The notes under the pieces: model-generated
The model's database searches: none
What the model was told of the DNA's origin: nothing
The model's input: only the letters and a program-made list of their open reading frames with translations
Shown here: one piece after another, positions 12,516 to 16,698 of the stretch
Layout of the letters: each line of letters opens with the position of its first letter
Numbering within the stretch: the stretch's first letter is position 1
Assembly (NCBI GenBank): GCA_030665925.1
Contig: DAOUYX010000011.1
Coordinates: forward strand, 1 to 16,698
Direction of reading: 5' to 3'
DNA length: 16,698 bases
Origin: Methanosarcinales archaeon
GTDB lineage: Archaea; Halobacteriota; Syntropharchaeia; Alkanophagales; Methanospirareceae
Position numbers and translations under genes: made by a program

Positions 12516-13931
12516 ATGAACATCCCGAGGGTGGTGATTGCAGGGGACAGAAGCTCTGCGGGTAAAACCACGGTGTGTATTGGACTATTGGGAGCTTTGC
12601 GAGAGAGAGGACTTGAGGTTCAGGGCTTCAAGGTTGGACTTGACTATATAGACCCGGGCTTTCATACCTTAGTTTCTGGCAGACCTTCAAGGAATCTGGA
12701 CGGTTTTTTGATGTCTCCGGAGGTGGTGAAGGAGATATTTATAAGGGGCAGTAAGGGTGCTGATATTGCAGTGATAGAAGGAGTGCGGGGGCTTTACGAA
12801 GGGTTGAACTATTCCGATGATGTGGGTAGTACTGCACAGATAGCCAAGATTCTACATTGCCCGGTTATACTTGTTATTGATGCGGGCAGCATCACAAGGA
12901 GTGTTGCAGCGTTGGTTAACGGCTATAAAAGTTTTGATCCTGAAGTGCAGATTTCAGGGGTTATTCTAAACAATATTGGAAGCGAGAGACACGGCGAGAA
13001 AGCGCAGAAGGCGGTGGAGAAGTATTGCGGTGTGAAAGTCATCGGTAAGATTCCCCGTAAGAGCGACCTGAAGATCTCTATGCGACACCTCGGTTTGATC
13101 ACCGCAACGGAGTGTAAAAAGAGTGGGGGCGGTTTTAACAGCGTTTTGGATAAGATAAAAAACTCGGTGCACGAGAACGTGGATATAAAAGCGTTTCTTG
13201 ACGTTGCGAACTCCGCACATGCACTGAAAGCGCCGGTGTCACGGATTTTTCATGCTAAGATAGGCAGAAGCGAAGAGGCGAAAGTCAGGATTGCAGTGGC
13301 TTTTGACGAGGCGTTCAATTTTTACTATCAGGATACATTGGATTTACTTGCTTTGGATGGTGCAGAACTCGTATATTTCAGCCCTATGAATGATAAAAAG
13401 TTTCCGGACGGAGTGGATGCCGTTTATATCGGTGGTGGCTTCCCGGAACTTTACGGCGATGAACTTTCTTCGAACACGCAAATGCTCGACGCCGTAAAAG
13501 ACTTTTATGATCAATATGGGGTTATATATGCGGAATGCGGCGGGTTGATGTATTTGATGGAACAACTTGAATACCAGAGCAATTGTTTTGAGATGTGTGG
13601 TGTGATAAAAGGCTCAGTGCGATTTGGAGAGAAGAGAGTGGTAAACTATGTAGAAGGTGAATTTCAGAAGGATTGCATCTTAGGAAAAAAGGGGGAGTGG
13701 TTTAAGGGGCACGAATTCCACCATTCTAAAATACTGCTCGAAGACCCGGCAAATACTGATTTTGCTTATAAAATACTGAGAGGCAAGGGTATAACGGATG
13801 GACTGGACGGTATCATCTTAAAGAACTGCCTTGCTTCTTTTGCCCATCTTCATGCAGCTTCTTATGCCGGGTTTGCCGAAAATTTTGTTACGAGTGCAAG
13901 AATATCGAGAATCAAAAACTTTAAAACTTAG
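12516..13931 (+). CDS. cfbB: Ni-sirohydrochlorin a,c-diamide synthase CfbB (CbiA-like)
   Basis: The 471-residue enzyme amidates the a and c acetate side chains of Ni-sirohydrochlorin using glutamine and ATP. The N-terminal half is a P-loop amide synthase: GDRSSAGKTT (10-19), GFKVGLDYIDPGFH, VIEGVRGLYEG. The C-terminal half is a class I-like glutaminase: YAECGGLMYL with nucleophile C341, GHEFHHSK (399-402), and FAHLHAASY with H444/H446. CbiA, which acts on cobyrinate for B12, has the same layout; the F430 role is chosen because cfbC lies divergent next to it and all the other cfb genes are close by. The ATG start fits the family's usual MxIPRVVIAG opening and has no ribosome binding site, so it is probably leaderless. 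It ends at TAG. Confidence 0.92.
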   Translation: MNIPRVVIAGDRSSAGKTTVCIGLLGALRERGLEVQGFKVGLDYIDPGFHTLVSGRPSRNLDGFLMSPEVVKEIFIRGSKGADIAVIEGVRGLYEGLNYSDDVGSTAQIAKILHCPVILVIDAGSITRSVAALVNGYKSFDPEVQISGVILNNIGSERHGEKAQKAVEKYCGVKVIGKIPRKSDLKISMRHLGLITATECKKSGGGFNSVLDKIKNSVHENVDIKAFLDVANSAHALKAPVSRIFHAKIGRSEEAKVRIAVAFDEAFNFYYQDTLDLLALDGAELVYFSPMNDKKFPDGVDAVYIGGGFPELYGDELSSNTQMLDAVKDFYDQYGVIYAECGGLMYLMEQLEYQSNCFEMCGVIKGSVRFGEKRVVNYVEGEFQKDCILGKKGEWFKGHEFHHSKILLEDPANTDFAYKILRGKGITDGLDGIILKNCLASFAHLHAASYAGFAENFVTSARISRIKNFKT

Positions 13932-13940
13932 GAGAAAGAA

Positions 13941-13961
13941 TTTGTTCTTACCAAGAACAAA
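13941..13961 (+). repeat. Perfect hairpin between a Shine-Dalgarno motif and the next start codon
   Basis: TTTGTTCTT (13941-13949) and AAGAACAAA (13953-13961) pair perfectly around ACC. Upstream is AGGAGA (13930-13935), overlapping the cfbB stop; downstream, nine bases on, is the ATG of the precorrin-2 dehydrogenase. Folded, the hairpin would bring the motif and the ATG to about normal distance; unfolded, they are about 35 bases apart. Confidence 0.5.
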
Positions 13962-13970
13962 CATGATACC

Positions 13971-14624
13971 ATGCTTCCTCTCTATGTTGACGTTTCGGAA
14001 AAAAGAATAGTGGTGTTTGGCGGCGGTGCCGTTGCAGAGAGGAAAATATGCCAGATTCTGGATACGGCTGAGGAGGATGAGGGAAAGGTGAATCTGGAAG
14101 TTTACAGCTTTGATTTCACACCACGTATAGAAGAGCTGCGGGAAAAGGGAGAAATTCAGTGTTTCAGATGCGATTTGTGTGATCAGAACCTGGAAGAGCT
14201 GATAAAAGGGGCTTTTTTAATCCTCATTTGCACCGGTGACGATACTTTAAATGAGCGTATTTTAAAAGAGTCAGCAAAATTTGATGCGCTTGTGAATTAC
14301 CGGAATGCCGGGGATACTTTTATGGCTTCTGTGGTAAACAAAGGGGGGTTTCTGATTTCCGTCTCTACTATGGGTAAAGGACCTGCAATGGCAAGGTATA
14401 TGAAGGAGAAGATTTCGGCTCTTATAGGGGAAGAAGAGGAGAAGATGCTGTACATCCAGTCACACCTCAGGGGATATTTAAAAGAGAGGATTAAAGACGA
14501 GAAGAGTAGGAGAGAGATTTTGAACCGGGTTTTGAGCGACTCGGAATGCTGGGCTGCTCTTGACGAGCCTGTTGAGGTTGCGGAAGAACGTATTCTCAGG
14601 ATTGTAGGTGATAGATATGCATAG
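13971..14624 (+). CDS. sirC: Precorrin-2 dehydrogenase (SirC/Met8/CysG N-terminal type)
   Basis: The 217-residue NAD+-dependent enzyme oxidises precorrin-2 to sirohydrochlorin, the substrate of CfbA. The Rossmann motif is VVFGGGAVAERK (14-25), followed by LILICTGDDTLNERI (83-97) and ISVSTMGKGPAMARYMKEKI (129-148). The C-terminal helical part is present (HLRGYLKERI). Odd: in CysG the catalytic Asp sits in CNVVD; here the matching stretch is VNYRNAGD, with Asn112 at that position and a shorter loop, although D115 is near. Its ribosome binding site is uncertain (see the hairpin at 13941-13961). It is the second gene of the plus-strand cfbB-sirC-hemA-hemB run and its last codons overlap hemA. Confidence 0.88.
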   Translation: MLPLYVDVSEKRIVVFGGGAVAERKICQILDTAEEDEGKVNLEVYSFDFTPRIEELREKGEIQCFRCDLCDQNLEELIKGAFLILICTGDDTLNERILKESAKFDALVNYRNAGDTFMASVVNKGGFLISVSTMGKGPAMARYMKEKISALIGEEEEKMLYIQSHLRGYLKERIKDEKSRREILNRVLSDSECWAALDEPVEVAEERILRIVGDRYA

Positions 14625-15894
14625 AATCGGCTCTTTATGGTGCTCGCACAAAACGTGTAGCGTGGAGGAACTCGAGGAGATAGCAGAGCGATTGAATCCT
14701 GAAATATTCGCAGAAGACCCGCGTGTGAGTGGCTTTGCAGTTATAAATACCTGTAATCGTGTGGAGGCGTGTATCAGCTCGGAAAATCCAGGAGCGGTTT
14801 TAGAGGACGTTGTTAACAGACTGAAATTGGATAAAAGCGGGATATTCGTGGGTAAAGATGCGGTAGAGCATCTTATGCGGGTCGCTTGTGGGCTTGAAGC
14901 GATGATAGTAGGAGAAGACCAGATTCTGGGGCAGATAAAGAAGTGTTATCTGGAAAGCAGGAAAGAAGGGACGATAGACGGTCTTCTGGACCTGGCGTTC
15001 GACAGAGCGATAAGAGCTGCGAAGAGGGCGAGAAGTGAGACGAGAATAAACGAAGGGTCCGTTTCTATCGGGTCTGCGGCGGTTGAGCTTGCGGAGTTCA
15101 TAACCGGGGGTTTAGAAGAAAAAAGCATCCTCGTAATCGGCGCAGGAGAGATGGGAACGCTGGTAGCAAGGGCTCTTTCGGAAAAAGACCTGAAAGCCAT
15201 ATTCATTGCCAATCGCACGTACGAAAGAGCGAAGAGGCTTGCAGAAGAGGTTTGCGGTAAGGCGGCTAAACTGGATGAGAAGGAGAAATGGCTCTCTATT
15301 TGTGACATCGCTTTAAGCACTACGTCAGCGCCTCATCACATTCTGGATTATGATTTAATGACACGGATAATGGCGCATCGCAGAAATGACAACGATCTGC
15401 TCATTATAGACATAGCGAATCCGAAGGATGTCGAGGAGAGAGTTGGGGAGATAGAGGGGGTGGAATTGTATGACCTGGACTGCTTATACGGAATAAGTGA
15501 GGAGAACCTGAAGAAGCGGCTTTCTGAGGTAAGTAAAGTTGAAGGAATAATAGCGGAGGAGATTGAGGTCTTCAAAAATATTTTGAATCGGCAAAGGGTC
15601 GAGAGGCTTATCGCACTGATTTATAAGCATGAGTCGCGTATAAGCGAGGAGGAGAAGAAGAGAGCGCTTAGCTATATAGAAAGAGGGCGAGACCCGAAAG
15701 AGGTACTGGAAGGTTTCTCGCAGGCTGTTTTATCTAAAACGCTTCATACGCCAACCAAGATACTCAGGAGCTATGTGGAAATGATGGGCAAGGGCTCAGA
15801 GGATAAGGATAATGATGACAACAATAATAGTGATTTCATAGATTTCTTCATAGCCGAGTTTGAGAAGGTGCGGGGCATGGGGGAAGAGGAGTAG
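14617..15894 (+). CDS. hemA: Glutamyl-tRNA reductase
   Basis: HemA reduces glutamyl-tRNA(Glu) to glutamate-1-semialdehyde with NADPH, the first step of C5-pathway tetrapyrrole synthesis. Catalytic Cys: C46 in INTCNRVE. The GLEAMIVGEDQILGQIK motif (92-108) and the NADPH site VIGAGEMG (173-180) followed by IANRTYERA are present. The C-terminal dimerisation helices (about 300-390) end in an acidic Asn-rich tail (EDKDNDDNNN). I start it at ATG 14617, with AGGTGAT at 14606-14612 a normal distance upstream; a GTG at 14608 in the same frame overlaps that motif and is less likely. It overlaps the end of the dehydrogenase gene by eight bases, so translation is probably coupled. Confidence 0.95.
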   Translation: MHRIGSLWCSHKTCSVEELEEIAERLNPEIFAEDPRVSGFAVINTCNRVEACISSENPGAVLEDVVNRLKLDKSGIFVGKDAVEHLMRVACGLEAMIVGEDQILGQIKKCYLESRKEGTIDGLLDLAFDRAIRAAKRARSETRINEGSVSIGSAAVELAEFITGGLEEKSILVIGAGEMGTLVARALSEKDLKAIFIANRTYERAKRLAEEVCGKAAKLDEKEKWLSICDIALSTTSAPHHILDYDLMTRIMAHRRNDNDLLIIDIANPKDVEERVGEIEGVELYDLDCLYGISEENLKKRLSEVSKVEGIIAEEIEVFKNILNRQRVERLIALIYKHESRISEEEKKRALSYIERGRDPKEVLEGFSQAVLSKTLHTPTKILRSYVEMMGKGSEDKDNDDNNNSDFIDFFIAEFEKVRGMGEEE

Positions 15895-15899
15895 GTTAG

Positions 15900-16698
15900 A
15901 TGTTTCCCGCAGTTAGAATGAGGCGTTTGAGAGGGCTGAAACTAATAAAAGAAACCCGATTGTCCATAGACGACCTGATTCTCCCATTGTTTATTGACGA
16001 GAACATAGAAGGCGAAACTAAAAAGCCGATTAGTTCTATGCCCGGGCAGTACAGATTTTCGATAGAAGGAGCAGTAAAAGAGGTTTTAGATGCTCGTTCG
16101 ATGGGTATAAAGTCAGTGCTGTTGTTCGGAATCCCGGCAAGGAAAGATGAAATGGGAAGTGAAGCGTTCAACAAAGAAGGAGTAATACAACGAGCGGTTA
16201 GAAAGCTAAAAAAGGAGGTTGAAGACGTCATTATTATTACTGATTTATGTCTCTGTGAGTATACAAGTCACGGGCATTGCGGGCTTGTAGAGAATGGAAA
16301 AGTGCTCAACGACCCTACACTGGAGGTATTGGGAAAAATAGCAGTGAGTCAAGCGGAAGCAGGTGCGGATATTGTAGCACCGTCCGGGATGATGGACGGG
16401 ATGGTAAAAGCGATAAGGGCGGCATTAGATAACAAGGGCTTCATAGATACCGCCATTATGTCTTATGCTGCGAAATACAATTCCGCTTTATACGGGCCTT
16501 TCCGAGATGCGGCGGATTCTGGCTACCAATTCGGTGACCGTAGCAGTTATCAGATGGACTTTTCTAATGCAAGGGAAGCGCTCAGAGAAGTAGAACTTGA
16601 CGTTGAGGAAGGTGCGGACATCGTGATGGTGAAACCAGCTATTTTTTATCTTGACATAATTTCCAGGGTGCGTGCACGATTTGATGTTCCACTTGCTG
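15900..16698 (+). CDS. hemB: Porphobilinogen synthase (delta-aminolevulinate dehydratase), C-terminus cut by window edge
   Basis: HemB condenses two 5-aminolevulinates to porphobilinogen. About 266 of the usual 320-330 residues are present. The Zn-binding Cys are C117, C119 and C127 (DLCLCEYTSHGHCG), and the metal-type HemB consensus is clear. The Schiff-base lysines are K192 (MSYAAKYNSALYGPFRDAA) and K245 (IVMVKPA). The pattern APSGMMDGMV is also standard. The start ATG is at 15900, five bases after the hemA stop, with GAGGAGTAGGT upstream, so the two are co-transcribed and probably coupled. Confidence 0.95.
   Translation, partial: MFPAVRMRRLRGLKLIKETRLSIDDLILPLFIDENIEGETKKPISSMPGQYRFSIEGAVKEVLDARSMGIKSVLLFGIPARKDEMGSEAFNKEGVIQRAVRKLKKEVEDVIIITDLCLCEYTSHGHCGLVENGKVLNDPTLEVLGKIAVSQAEAGADIVAPSGMMDGMVKAIRAALDNKGFIDTAIMSYAAKYNSALYGPFRDAADSGYQFGDRSSYQMDFSNAREALREVELDVEEGADIVMVKPAIFYLDIISRVRARFDVPLA

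Noticed and set aside
13929..13971. Possible TAG readthrough (pyrrolysine) joining cfbB to the precorrin-2 dehydrogenase, since the frame is open and continuous past the TAG.
   Set aside because: CfbB ends at the usual family position, the next gene starts with a family-typical N-terminus, and TAG also ends tyrS, cfbC, sirC and hemA here, so it is an ordinary stop.
1..16698. tRNA, rRNA or CRISPR array.
   Set aside because: No T-loop/acceptor pairing, rRNA-like segment or regularly spaced repeats were seen by eye; the palindromes found are irregularly placed and vary in sequence.

Overview
This window is archaeal, and the genes point to an organism that uses methyl-coenzyme M reductase (a methanogen or an anaerobic methane- or alkane-oxidising relative in the Methanomicrobia/Halobacteriota). 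The evidence is a complete set of coenzyme F430 biosynthesis genes (cfbA, cfbB, cfbC, cfbD, cfbE), an archaeal TyrRS, a Bud32 kinase of the KEOPS complex, and a PGF-CTERM-like archaeosortase tail. The exact lineage is inference; an ANME-1, Syntrophoarchaeum-like or Methanosarcinales-related genome would all fit.

Layout. Left part (1-2552): the start of a CoA-disulfide-reductase-like flavoprotein (minus, cut by the window edge), divergent from a stand-alone bud32 (plus), then an orphan HicB-like protein and a membrane-anchored TPR protein with a PsbP/DUF1795-like C-terminal half (both minus). Middle (2851-12461, all minus): reading in the direction of transcription, cfbC, cfbA, a five-gene nickel ECF-type importer in the order nikK-nikM-nikL-nikQ-nikO, cfbE, a decayed plus-strand gene, cfbD and tyrS. 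Right part (12516 to the edge, all plus): cfbB, a precorrin-2 dehydrogenase, hemA and hemB (cut by the window edge). cfbC and cfbB diverge from a very short intergenic region.

How it works together: HemA and HemB start tetrapyrrole synthesis from glutamyl-tRNA; the dehydrogenase makes sirohydrochlorin; NikKMLQO brings in Ni2+; CfbA inserts nickel; CfbB amidates the a and c side chains; CfbC/CfbD reduce and cyclise; CfbE closes the last ring to F430. The locus therefore joins metal import, precursor supply and cofactor maturation. hemC, hemD and the uroporphyrinogen-III methyltransferase are not in the window.

Points worth a second look: a dispersed AT-rich palindromic repeat that has a copy inside the cfbE coding sequence in frame; several His-based metal-binding features of the nickel importer (a His-alternating tail on NikO, His at the predicted mature N-termini of NikK and NikL, and a start-codon choice that decides the N-terminal nickel ligand of NikM); a PGF-CTERM-like anchor on NikK; an inverted repeat with NikR-like geometry upstream of nikK; and a substituted catalytic Asp in the precorrin-2 dehydrogenase.
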